From: Streptomyces longhuiensis
Lineage (GTDB): Bacteria; Actinomycetota; Actinomycetes; Streptomycetales; Streptomycetaceae
NCBI RefSeq assembly: GCF_020616555.1
Contig: NZ_CP085173.1
Span: 1,178,001-1,242,000, forward strand
Direction of reading: 5' to 3'
DNA: 64,000 nt
Part shown: positions 25,944 through 33,416 of the stretch, in pieces
Layout: each line of letters begins with the position of its first letter
Position numbering within the stretch: the first letter of the stretch is position 1
The notes under the pieces: generated by a model
What the model was told of the DNA's origin: nothing
What the model saw: only the letters and a program-made list of their open reading frames with translations
Databases searched by the model: none
Program-made: the position numbers and the translations under genes

Positions 25944-26711
25944 CTATCCGGCGAGCGTGAGATTGTGCAGGCGTGCGATGCCGTGCATGGCGTAGTGGAC
26001 GCCGTCCCCTTTGAGGCGGCAGTCGCGGAGGATCTTCCAGGTCTTCATGCGGGCGAAGACGTGCTCGACACGGGCGCGGACTTGCTTGTGGGACTTGTTG
26101 TGTTCCTGTTTCCAGTCGGGCAAATCTTCGCCCTTGCGTCGGCGGTGGGGCATGACGAGCCCGGTGCCGGGATAGCCGCCGTCGGCGATTGTCATGGTCG
26201 TGCCGACGGCAGCTTTGGCGCCAGATTCCTCCCATGCCTTGCAGTCGTTGCGGTTTCCGGCGAGAGGCCGACCCACGACGACGACCAAGCGGGTGTCGGC
26301 ATCGATGACGACCTGGTGGTTCGTGGAGTACCTGTAGTTCTTGGACTGCTCGGCCACGGTGTGGTCGCGGGTGGGGACCAGAGTGCCATCCACAATGAGC
26401 ACGGTGTCCGTGGCGAACCGTTTGCGGGGTTGGAGCGCGAGCATCGGCCCGAGGCGTTCGATGATGCGGCCTGCGGCCGACTTGGACACCCCGAACAGCG
26501 GGGCGAGCTGGCGCATCGTCAAGTTCGTGCGCCAGTACACCGCGATAAGGAGTGCCCGGTCCTCCAACGGAAGGCTCCACGGCCGGCCCTTGCGAACCAC
26601 ATCCGCACCCTCACGCCGCAGTACGGTCACCAGGTTCCCGAACTGTCGCGGGCTCAGCCCGGTAAACGGACCTATCCAGGACGGCGCCGACGCCGTGATC
26701 ACACCAGCCAC
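25944..26711 (-). CDS. IS5-family (DDE_Tnp_4-like) transposase
   Basis: A 255-residue single-frame transposase. The head is helical with a helix-turn-helix (TMRQLAPLFGVSKSAAGRII). The catalytic residues are the Asp in VLIVDGTLVPT, the Asp in MTIADGGYPGTG and the Glu in RARVEHVFARMKTWK. All three are present, so it is probably active. Its start overlaps the end of the passenger gene (26699-26711), which implies coupled translation. Confidence 0.9.
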   Translation of the reverse strand: MAGVITASAPSWIGPFTGLSPRQFGNLVTVLRREGADVVRKGRPWSLPLEDRALLIAVYWRTNLTMRQLAPLFGVSKSAAGRIIERLGPMLALQPRKRFATDTVLIVDGTLVPTRDHTVAEQSKNYRYSTNHQVVIDADTRLVVVVGRPLAGNRNDCKAWEESGAKAAVGTTMTIADGGYPGTGLVMPHRRRKGEDLPDWKQEHNKSHKQVRARVEHVFARMKTWKILRDCRLKGDGVHYAMHGIARLHNLTLAG

Positions 26712-27082
26712 TGCGTGATCATTCCACTCCTATCGGGTTCGCTCTGCTTGAACGCGATGCGGCAGCGTTCCACCTGGTCAGCGACCTGCTCCATGAACCA
26801 TTGCATGATCTCGTAGGGGATGACGTGCTCGGCAGGGCTATAGACGCGGACGGTCGGCTCTAGATCAGGGTCCTCGTCGGGAATGAGCGCCACCAGGAAT
26901 GCCGGCCCGGGCAGATGTGTCGCCGCGTTGGGCGTCTCAGCCCACGCGGCTGGCGCAGGCACAGCCTCGCTCAGCTCCACAGCCCAGGAGTCGTCGGGCA
27001 AGGCGTAGTGGAACTGGATGGCGTAGTGGCGTCCTGCATGTTCTCTCAGCTCTGCTGGCATGACGGCAGGCTGCCACAGCAC
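26699..27082 (-). CDS. IS passenger protein, function unknown
   Basis: A 127-residue acidic protein (start at 27082, or MPAELREHAG at 27061). It reads as genuine protein: HYAIQFHYALPDDSWAVELS, AFLVALIPDEDPDLEPTVRV, IPYEIMQWFMEQVADQVERC. No helix-turn-helix, membrane or catalytic motif is seen. It lies inside the terminal repeats of element 2, first in the operon before the transposase, so it travels with the element. It could assist or restrain transposition; that is a guess. Confidence 0.7.
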   Translation of the reverse strand: MLWQPAVMPAELREHAGRHYAIQFHYALPDDSWAVELSEAVPAPAAWAETPNAATHLPGPAFLVALIPDEDPDLEPTVRVYSPAEHVIPYEIMQWFMEQVADQVERCRIAFKQSEPDRSGMITQWLV

Positions 27083-27159
27083 GCGGTTACAGGGCCTGGG
27101 GATATCGACCGAGGCCCAGTCGCTGGGAAGAAGCCCCGACTTGCGGGACAGCCCTTAGG

Positions 27160-28014
27160 TCACGAGCGGAGCCAAAGACGCAAAGTGGCAACGGTCACCG
27201 TTCCATGGAAAACGTACGCTCGCTTGTCGAAGCGGGTGGCCACGGCCCGGAACCCCTTGAGGGCATTGATCGTTCGCTCAACTTCATTGCGACGCTTGTA
27301 GATCGCTTGGTCGAAACCGGTAGGTCGGCCGCCCGCGCTGCCTCGGCGTTGGCGGTTGGCCCGCTGATCCTTCCGCTCCGGAATCGTGTGCTTGATCTGT
27401 CGACGCCTCAGGTAACGGCGGTTGCGGCGTGACGAGTACGCTTTGTCGCCATTTAGGTGGTCCGGCCGGGCGCGGGGATGGCCGCCGGCCGGACGGGGCA
27501 CGTGAATGCGTTCCGGGACGGGGATCATCTGCGGGGCGTCGCCCCATTGTCCGGGTGTGATCAGCATGGCTGACGGCCGCAGTCCGCCCTCACCGGCCAG
27601 GTGGATCTTCGTCGACAGCCCGTCGCGTGAGCGGCCGAGGGCTTCATCTGCACGGTGTTGGGCGGGCTGGGGTCGACGCTTCCCGACTTTTCGCGGCGCC
27701 TGCTTGCGTGCGCCGGCGGCGTGCTGGTGAGCACGGCACACGGTGGAGTCCACACTCACCATCGACCAGTCGATGCGGCCTTCCGCGTCGGCATCGCCCT
27801 GGACGACTCGCAGAATCCTGTCCCACGTACCATCCGCCGACCAGCGGCGATGCCTGTCGTGTACAGTCTTCCACTTCCCGAATCGAGTCGGCAGATCCCA
27901 CCATGGGATGCCGGTTCTCAGACGGAACAGGATCCCGTTGATCACCTGGCGATGATTCTTCCAACGTCCGTCCCGGCCAACGTTCTTCGGCAAGCAGGGC
28001 CCAGCCGAGCCCAT
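27160..28014 (-). pseudogene. IS5-family transposase, N-terminal frameshift
   Basis: The body is good IS5 transposase: WKNHRQVINGILFRLRTGIP, DWSMVSVDSTVCRAHQHAAG (Asp), HLNGDKAYSSRRNRRYLRRR (Asp), YKRRNEVERTINALKGFRAV (Glu). The expected start GDLSNEGWARLGP lies upstream in another frame (about 28010-28047), so a one-base change just before CLPKN has split off the first 15 residues. A start at 28014 would give 284 residues. Activity is doubtful. Confidence 0.75.
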
Positions 28015-28082
28015 CCTTCGTTCGATAAGTCACCCCGCCCCACGCCGACCGGAACGATCAGCGGGCTCAGCAGTCACGCAAC

Positions 28083-28100
28083 CCATCGGACAGGCCCTAG
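28083..28100 (-). repeat. Right 18-bp inverted repeat of nested IS island
   Basis: The exact complement of 24273-24290. It forms the outer edge of element 3 and borders the tRNA-derived attachment region. The last four bases (CTAG) match the other end's CTAG. Confidence 0.7.
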
Positions 28101-28228
28101 AGCGCAGCCACGGAGCCAGCCACGGGCGTGCCAGATATTGCGGGGAACAACGGAAAAGATGCCAGCGGCCGACCGCCCGGGGGACGGCTCCACCTCGGGT
28201 CAGCAAGGCAGCGAAGGCTCAAGCACAC

Positions 28229-28276
28229 GAGCTTCCCAAGCTCAGAGCGCGAGTTCGATTCTCGTCACCCGCTTCA
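28229..28276 (+). repeat. tRNA-Gly(CCC) 3' half, integration att site
   Basis: The sequence holds the anticodon arm GAGCTTCCCAAGCTC (anticodon CCC), the variable loop, the T arm with GAGTTCGATTCTC, and the acceptor end ACCCGCTTCA, as in streptomycete tRNA-Gly(CCC). The 5' half is absent, so it is not a working tRNA but the kind of att duplication left by tRNA-targeting integrases. A tyrosine-integrase remnant begins 51 bases away, on the expected side. Confidence 0.8.
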
Positions 28277-28284
28277 CAACGAAA

Positions 28285-28305
28285 GCCCAAGTCAGCGACT
28301 TGGGC
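28285..28305 (+). terminator. Hairpin beside att site
   Basis: GCCCAAGTC pairs perfectly with GACTTGGGC across AGC and is followed by CTGTTTGTTG. This is a compact intrinsic terminator of the kind found after tRNA genes; it was probably carried with the att sequence. Confidence 0.7.
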
Positions 28306-28326
28306 CTGTTTGTTGTCTAGACCCGT

Positions 28327-28763
28327 CTAGGTGTCTCGTGCCCGCTCCGTGCCCGATGCCTGTTCATCGGCCTTGGCCGCAGCCTTCCGACGTTCGGCCT
28401 GCATCAGGGAGTCGAGCCCGGAAGCGACCTCACGTTGGCGCTCGGTGTCCGAGTGTTGATAGATGAGCGCGGCCCTCTCCGTGGACTGCCGACACGCACC
28501 ACCGTGTCCTTGAGCGTCGCGCCCAATCGGGTGGTCAGGGTGTGTCCGGTGTGACGAAGATCGTAGAACCGGACATCGGCCGGCAGTCCGACCATGCTAC
28601 GGGCCTTGCGCCACTCCCCGCCGAAGGTCGAACGACGGAATGGCTTGCCCCGCTCGCCCACGAACAACAACCCGCCCGGGGTCTTCTCCGCGTACCAAGC
28701 GAGCCAGGCATGGATCAACATGAGTCGATTGAGAGTGGTGGCGCCCTCCCGTACCTTCTGGAA
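28327..28763 (-). pseudogene. int: Tyrosine integrase remnant, frameshifted
   Basis: The C-terminal catalytic part is recognisable: LLFVGERGKPFRRSTFGGEW, then FYDLRHTGHTLTTRLGATLK with the Arg-His pair, then in a second frame STERAALIYQHSDTERQREV. A one-base loss at about 28486-28489 separates the two. The N-terminal half is gone, replaced upstream by the start of the motif-TM gene on the other strand. The gene end faces the att site, as in pSAM2-type and prophage integrases. Confidence 0.75.
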
Positions 28764-28764
28764 C

Positions 28765-29193
28765 ATGGGAGAGGGACGGGACGTCACCAACAACGTAAGT
28801 AACGACGTGAGCGGCCATGTCAACGGGCCCGTGGTCCAGGCTGGATCCATCAACGGCAATGTGATCCTGCCTGCTACGCCGAGCCCAGAGGAGGCAGAGT
28901 TACGTGCTCGCTGGTCGGCACGCACGAAACGAATCCTGGACGCCGAAGATGCAGAACGTGCAGCACGCTACGCCCAGTCTCAGTTTCAAAGACAGAGATT
29001 CCTCAAGAAGGCACGTCGTGGAATCTACGGGTCTGTCGTATGGATCCTTTTCGGCCTGTTCCTGGTTGTCGGTGGTCACGGATCCGGGGGCGACAGCACG
29101 CGAGTGATGTGGGCGTCGATTGGGTGGTTCGACGTGGTGATCGGTTTCGGATTCCTGGCGAAGCACTGGTTGGCTCTTCGACGCTACCGCTGA
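28765..29193 (+). CDS. RHIM-like motif protein with membrane segments
   Basis: A 142-residue protein. Residues 13-32 carry the motif SGHVNGPVVQAGSINGNVI, similar to actinobacterial RHIM-like amyloid signalling sequences. A charged helix (ELRARWSARTKRILDAEDAE) follows, then two membrane helices (VVWILFGLFLVVGG and MWASIGWFDVVIGFGFLA). By analogy with amyloid-controlled toxins, templating of the motif could drive the membrane part to damage the membrane; this is inference. A second gene of the same layout lies at 30917-31369. The ribosome site is weak. Confidence 0.65.
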   Translation: MGEGRDVTNNVSNDVSGHVNGPVVQAGSINGNVILPATPSPEEAELRARWSARTKRILDAEDAERAARYAQSQFQRQRFLKKARRGIYGSVVWILFGLFLVVGGHGSGGDSTRVMWASIGWFDVVIGFGFLAKHWLALRRYR

Positions 29194-29213
29194 GTCCCGG
29201 ATTGAGCAGCTGA

Positions 29214-30196
29214 TCAACCGCTGTCCTTCAATACGTCTGACACTTGGCGCCACACGTGCGCAGTCGAGTGGATCACGTACCGAAGCCCGTCGCAGGAGTG
29301 GTCGTGGCACTTGATCGGCTTGTCCTCGCCGCGTGCTGTGGCCTCTTCTGGCCAGGCATAACCGGGCAGCTCGTCGAGGAGTCCCCGGCATGAGTGATGT
29401 ACGCGCAACAGCCCCGAGCCGAGCGCGGTCGACACGCTGCCGATGCCGTTGAGCACCTCGTTGTTCGCAAGGGCGACGACGGGATGCCTGTCTGTCCACA
29501 ACTGAGTGGAAAAGCTCGTCGCGGACGGGTCAATAAACGTCCACTCGGGAACGACCTGCTGCTCGTCGAACCGTGCGCTCACGGCGCGGCTGAACTGCGC
29601 GTCGGTCATCTGTCGGTGTGCGGCTCACGAGTTGCGGCGCCACTCGTTGACCGCGTACAGCCGGTCGTTGGCGCCGAGACCGTACAGGATCGCCGAGAAC
29701 TGGTTCGCGGTTCCGTAGTCGATGGCGACCCAGCACCGGCGCATCGGCGGCAGTTCGTCGACGACGTGCCGCTGCTCGTCGAACATGTCGTAGACCGCGC
29801 CCTCGGCGATCACCCAGGTGCCCTCGATCATCCGGCGGCGCCAGAGTCCGACGTACTCGGCCCGCAGCGCGTCGATGTAGGCCGCGGAGAGGCTCGGGTT
29901 GTCGTCGAGCCGGATGTGCCACGAACGCAGGTCGACACGGTGCACAACCAGCCGGTTCCCGCCGAGCAGTGCAGCGACGTGCGCCTGCTCATACCCGGCC
30001 ACAGCGAGGTACCACTGCATTTTCGGCGTCGGCTCGTCCGGCACACCGGCGAGCCACTCATCGAGCTGGTACGCGCTGCAGGTTTTGATCTCCAGCAGGC
30101 TGGACGGTCGAACCACGAGCGCTTTCGAGAGGGGTTGTACGAACGGTTGCCGAGGTTCTGGGACGAAACCAGGAAGGTACAAGAGGCCAATCCTGC
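29214..30196 (-). pseudogene. Phage terminase large subunit, mosaic remnant
   Basis: Reading on the minus strand: a YqaJ-exonuclease-like piece (SLLEIKTCSAYQLDEWLAGV, about 30100-29935) runs into the terminase nuclease half (LDDNPSLSAAYIDALRAEYV, GAVYDMFDEQRHVVDELPPM, WVAIDYGTANQFSAILYGLG). An in-frame TGA at 29623-29625 replaces one residue; after it AAHRQMTDAQFSRAV continues to the natural end DHSCDGLRYVIHSTAHVW. The packaging ATPase half is missing. It is clear evidence of a decayed tailed-phage genome. Confidence 0.75.
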
Positions 30197-30197
30197 A

Positions 30198-30317
30198 TAG
30201 CTGATGGGCGAGCAGGTGGCGCCAATCGTGTGCCGTGGCATGGACGGCATAGCACAGGGCGTCGACGCTGTGGTCGTCGAGTGTCAGGGGGTACGGTGGC
30301 TGCCTCAGATGCTGCAA
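30198..30317 (-). pseudogene. Second terminase C-terminal piece
   Basis: The residues LTLDDHSVDALCYAVHATAH followed by DWRHLL repeat the extreme C-terminus of a terminase large subunit, distinct from the copy ending at 29214. The piece abuts the helical-motif gene start at 30328. It shares an open frame with the YqaJ-like piece only by fusion. Confidence 0.6.
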
Positions 30318-30327
30318 AGGTGGTTCG

Positions 30328-30765
30328 ATGGAAGCGGAGTTGGTGGCACTTGCTGCCGCAGGCGCTACGACATTGGTTCAGCAGATGGCGATGGATTCCT
30401 GGGCACAAGCTCGTGACCGGATGGTGTCGTTCTTCTCGCGTCGCGGTGGTGGTGAGGAAGACGTGATCGAGGGGGAGCTGGAGACCTCGCGCGGAGAACT
30501 GGCGGCGGCAATGGAGGCCAGCGACGAACAGACCGCCTTGGACGTCCAGGCGGAGTGGCGTACACGATTGCGGCGCACTTTGCTGGCAAATCCGGCCGCG
30601 GCTGCCGAACTGCGGTCAATGATTGATGACTTGGCGCCCCCAAAGGGTGATCAACAGGTCGCGGATGTCCATAACACGATCAGCGGGGGCGTGCAGCACG
30701 GCCCAGTGATTCAGGCTGGCAACGTGGGCTCGCTGAGCTTCGGGACACCTTTCGGTCAGACCTGA
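30328..30765 (+). CDS. Helical protein with C-terminal RHIM-like motif
   Basis: A 145-residue protein; ATG 30328 follows AAGGTGG. Residues 1-112 are predicted helical with an apolar N-terminal helix (LVALAAAGATTLVQQMAM) and an acidic middle. Residues 118-139 carry SGGVQHGPVIQAGNVGSLSF, the same motif type as its neighbours but at the C-terminus. Small helical domain plus C-terminal motif is the layout described for Bell-domain proteins that partner NLR receptors in filamentous bacteria. Whether it is a Bell domain needs a profile search. Confidence 0.65.
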   Translation: MEAELVALAAAGATTLVQQMAMDSWAQARDRMVSFFSRRGGGEEDVIEGELETSRGELAAAMEASDEQTALDVQAEWRTRLRRTLLANPAAAAELRSMIDDLAPPKGDQQVADVHNTISGGVQHGPVIQAGNVGSLSFGTPFGQT

Positions 30766-30916
30766 GCCTGGCGGCAGTACGGGGCCCACGCCGGCGACGG
30801 CCACGGTACGCCGCTCTCCGGGAAGGCGAAGGGGGCGGTCACCAAGTGTGTTCACGGGCATTGGCATCGGCCGCTTCGATGGTGATCTTGCGCGTCAAGC
30901 GCGTATCTTCCGCCTC

Positions 30917-31369
30917 ATGAGCGAACAGCCATCCATACGCAACGAGTTGAGTGGAAGCGTCGGGGGCCACGTCGTGCAGTCCGGTGCTATTCACGGCGAC
31001 GTTGTGTTCACTTCGCCCGCCGCGCCGGTGGACCCGGAGGCAGTGGAGACGCAACGACGTTGGAGCGAACGTCAGCGGCGCATCCTCGATGAAGAGACCG
31101 CCAAAGAGGCGGCAGAGCAGCGCAGGTTTGAAGACTACGTCAGGGTCATTCGCAGGAAGCGACGTTGGAACTTGTGGTTGCTGTTGGTTGAGGGTCTGGC
31201 CGTGGCGCTGGGGTATCTGCGCGTGTTTCCCTCCGCTGCGCTCGTTGCCGCCTTGGGTATTCTGTTTGGGCTGATCTCCCTGTTCGGCTGGGTCCACTGC
31301 TCCGTGCTCTTGTGGAGGGCCCGGGCGGGGCGGACTATCCCAGTTCCCCGGCATCGGTGGATGTGGTGA
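30917..31369 (+). CDS. RHIM-like motif protein with membrane segments
   Basis: A 150-residue protein; the N-terminal motif (residues 10-29) reads SGSVGGHVVQSGAIHGDVVF. A charged helix (RRWSERQRRILDEETAKEAA) leads to two membrane helices (LWLLLVEGLAVALGYL and ALVAALGILFGLISLFGWV). It is a paralogue of 28765-29193, including the RW-R-RILD helix. It follows the helical-motif gene by 151 bases on the same strand, so the two may form a pair. Confidence 0.65.
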   Translation: MSEQPSIRNELSGSVGGHVVQSGAIHGDVVFTSPAAPVDPEAVETQRRWSERQRRILDEETAKEAAEQRRFEDYVRVIRRKRRWNLWLLLVEGLAVALGYLRVFPSAALVAALGILFGLISLFGWVHCSVLLWRARAGRTIPVPRHRWMW

Positions 31370-31373
31370 GCCG

Positions 31374-31612
31374 GTGGCGTCACTCGTGCGCATTGGAGTG
31401 CACGACGTAGCGCAGCGCGTCGGCGCTGTGGTCGTCACGCTTGATCGGCTGGTCCTCGTCGCGGTCGGATGCTGCGGGGTCCCATGCGTAGCCCGGTAGC
31501 TCGTCGAGCAGCCCGGTGCATGGGCGGTGGATACGCATCAGCCCGGAGTCGAGGGCGGTCGACACGGATCGGATGCCGTCGAGGACGTCGTTGCAAGCCG
31601 GGGCAGTGCCGA
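31374..31612 (-). pseudogene. Third terminase C-terminal piece
   Basis: The minus-strand reading contains SVSTALDSGLMRIHRPCTGL followed by LDELPGYAWD and DDHSADALRYVVHSNAHEW, the same segment as the terminase end at 29214. It begins five bases after the stop of the motif-TM gene, exactly as the first copy begins just after its motif-TM gene. Confidence 0.65.
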
Positions 31613-31705
31613 GGTGCCCGCCATCGTCCCGCTTGATTGCGGGGCGCCGGTGGTGCTTCTAGGTTGCGTCTGGCGATGTGTCCCGTGTTGTTGCTGTGGG
31701 GCGCG

Positions 31706-31816
31706 TTACTGCTTCAAGGCGGCCTTGAAGATCTCGGCGACTTCGTGTTTGACGGCGTAGACCCACAGCGGATCGGTGTCGGCGATCCGCATGGAGGCGG
31801 GAAAGTCCCTAGCCAT
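31706..31816 (-). CDS. 36-residue ORF, phage-type
   Basis: MARDFPASMRIADTDPLWVY followed by AVKHEVAEIFKAALKQ and TAA. It is compositionally protein-like (aromatic and charged residues well spread) and lies between a terminase piece and a motif gene. It may be intact or the head of a longer phage protein. Function unknown. Confidence 0.35.
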   Translation of the reverse strand: MARDFPASMRIADTDPLWVYAVKHEVAEIFKAALKQ

Positions 31817-32069
31817 AGGTCGTCCGACCTTCCTGTTTCGGCAGCACTGGCAGGGAGCGCGGGAAGTGAGGTCGGCCGCCAGGCTTGGGCAGGGCTGGCT
31901 GCCATGGTGCGACGCCCGTTCCAGCGCAGGACGGTTCCGGAGCCGGCTGGGAATGGGCCGCCCCGGGCCAGCTCCGGCGAACTGGAGCTCGCCGCGCTAC
32001 AGGAAGACAGCACCGATCTGAACCGGGCGCAGGCACTTGTGACAGCCCTTCACGTACGGGCGGCTCTAG

Positions 32070-33071
32070 GCACTGTTTCTCGGATCATGTGCGGAGCCAG
32101 ATCAGGAGTGCTGCAAGTGTGACGGTGCCGAGGTAGATGTAGGCGCGTTTCTCGTAGCGGGTGGCGACGGCTCGGAATCCCTTCAGCCGGTTGATGGCGC
32201 GTTCGACGGTGTTGCGCTTCTTGTAGCGCTCGCCGTCGAACCCGGCAGGTCGACCGCCTCGGGAGCCGCGGTTGCGGCGGTGTTGCTGCTGGTCGAGACG
32301 TTCGGGGATGGTGTGCCGGATTCCGCGTCGTCGCAGGTAACGGCGGTTGCTCCGGGACGTGTAGGCCTTGTCTGCCAAGACACGATCGGGACGGGTGCGC
32401 GGCCGTCCGACTCCGGTACGGGGCACGGAGATCTGCTCCAGCACACGCTCGAGCTGGGGGCCGTCACCGTAGTGTCCGGGTGTCAGGGCGAGGGCGAGGG
32501 GTCGGCATCGTCCCTCGGCAGCGAGGTGGATTTTGGTGGTGAATCCTCCGCGGGAGCGTCCCAGGCATTCGCCGATCTGACCACCTCCTCCAGCCGGTCG
32601 GCCAGTTTCCGCAGCACCGGATCGGCCTGGTTCGTCCCCCGGGCGGCCCCCTTTTGAACCACCACGGCCGGCGGCGCCTTCCTGGCGCCGGCGGCGTGCT
32701 GGTGGGCCCGCACCGCGGTTGAGTCCACCGACACATCCCAGTCGATCCGACCCGCGTGGTCCTCAGCGGCCTGAACCCTCGACAGCAACATCGCCCACGT
32801 TCCATCAGCTGACCAGCGGCGATGTCGTCTATAGACGGTCTCCCACGGCCCGAACTGCTCCGGCAGGTCCCGCCACTGCACACCCGTCCGCACCCGGTAG
32901 AGGCCCCCGTTGATCACCCGACGGTGATCGCTCCACCTGCCCCCACGAGTACCACCACGAGGTAAGAGCGACTCCAGCCGATCCCATTCCGCGTTCGTCA
33001 GATCTCCACGGCCCATACCGCCAGCCTGGCTCCAACTCCCCACTCATGTCAGGAGATCCGAGAAACAGTGC
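32070..33071 (-). mobile_element. IS5-family element 4 (IS427-like), complete
   Basis: A 1002-bp element with perfect 17-bp terminal repeats GGCACTGTTTCTCGGAT and a CTAG target duplication (32066-32069 and 33072-33075). The transposase fills it. Perfect ends, a clean duplication and an interrupted host gene that can be restored exactly indicate a recent insertion. Confidence 0.92.
32085..33016 (-). CDS. IS5-family transposase with -1 frameshift
   Basis: Frame one starts MGRGDLTNAEWDRLESLLPR and includes RIDWDVSVDSTAVRAHQHAA (first Asp). Frame two contains CLGRSRGGFTTKIHLAAEGR, DRVLADKAYTSRSNRRYLRR (second Asp) and KKRNTVERAINRLKGFRAVA (Glu). The coding strand carries AAAGGGG (complement of 32648-32654) in the A-AAG-GGG phase, a canonical slippery site, and the -1 frame is open from there. 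A programmed shift would give a full transposase of about 310 residues. Confidence 0.8.
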
Positions 33072-33416
33072 CTAGACGAAAAATTCCGCGTCCGCCTCGA
33101 AGAGTGGTGGCAGAGGGCACAGCCAGCCGGTGGCGAGGTGCACAACAGCGTCTCGGGAGGCACGCAGAACGGTCTGGTGCTCCAAGGCCGCGACTTCTCC
33201 AACCTCACCTTCCACATGACCCGCGGGACTGAGAAGCCGGATCGCAGGTAGACGGATCGGGCTCACCACGATGCCCGCCGTGACGGCATGGTGCGGGACT
33301 ACGTACCGCCACCCTGCCTGGTCCGTCGCGTCCCTCACATCTTGCGGCGAATCGCGCACGCGCCCCGACACTCCTGATGCACGATAGTCGTCTCGAACGA
33401 TGCGAACGGAAGTGGA

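Larger units (their letters stand above)
25877..27156 (-). mobile_element. IS5-like element 2 with passenger gene
   Basis: Bounded by perfect inverted repeats AAGGGCTGTCCCGCAA (25877-25892 and 27141-27156); the match extends two bases outward to CTAA/TTAG. It contains a transposase and an upstream overlapping passenger gene on the minus strand. It has no clear direct repeat, which suggests recombination or insertion into an inverted target. It is wedged between element 1 and element 3. Confidence 0.75.
27159..28100 (-). mobile_element. IS5-family element 3, right end intact
   Basis: The upstream (right) end carries CCATCGGACAGGCCCTAG at 28083-28100. The matching left end is not beside the transposase stop (27160) but at 24273-24290, so elements 1 and 2 and a DUF1707 gene now separate the two ends. 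Either those were inserted or captured within element 3, or a deletion joined two copies. Confidence 0.7.
31820..33248 (+). pseudogene. Helical RHIM-like motif gene split by IS
   Basis: The 5' part (31820-32069) encodes VSAALAGSAGSEVGRQAWAG through EDSTDLNRAQALVTALHVRAA. The 3' part (33076-33248) continues DEKFRVRLEEWWQRAQPAGG and ends with the motif SGGTQNGLVLQGRDFSNLTF. Removing IS element 4 and one CTAG copy joins them exactly in frame (CTA-GAC). The joined protein resembles 30328-30765: a small helical domain and a C-terminal motif. No clear start codon remains at the 5' end. Confidence 0.7.
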
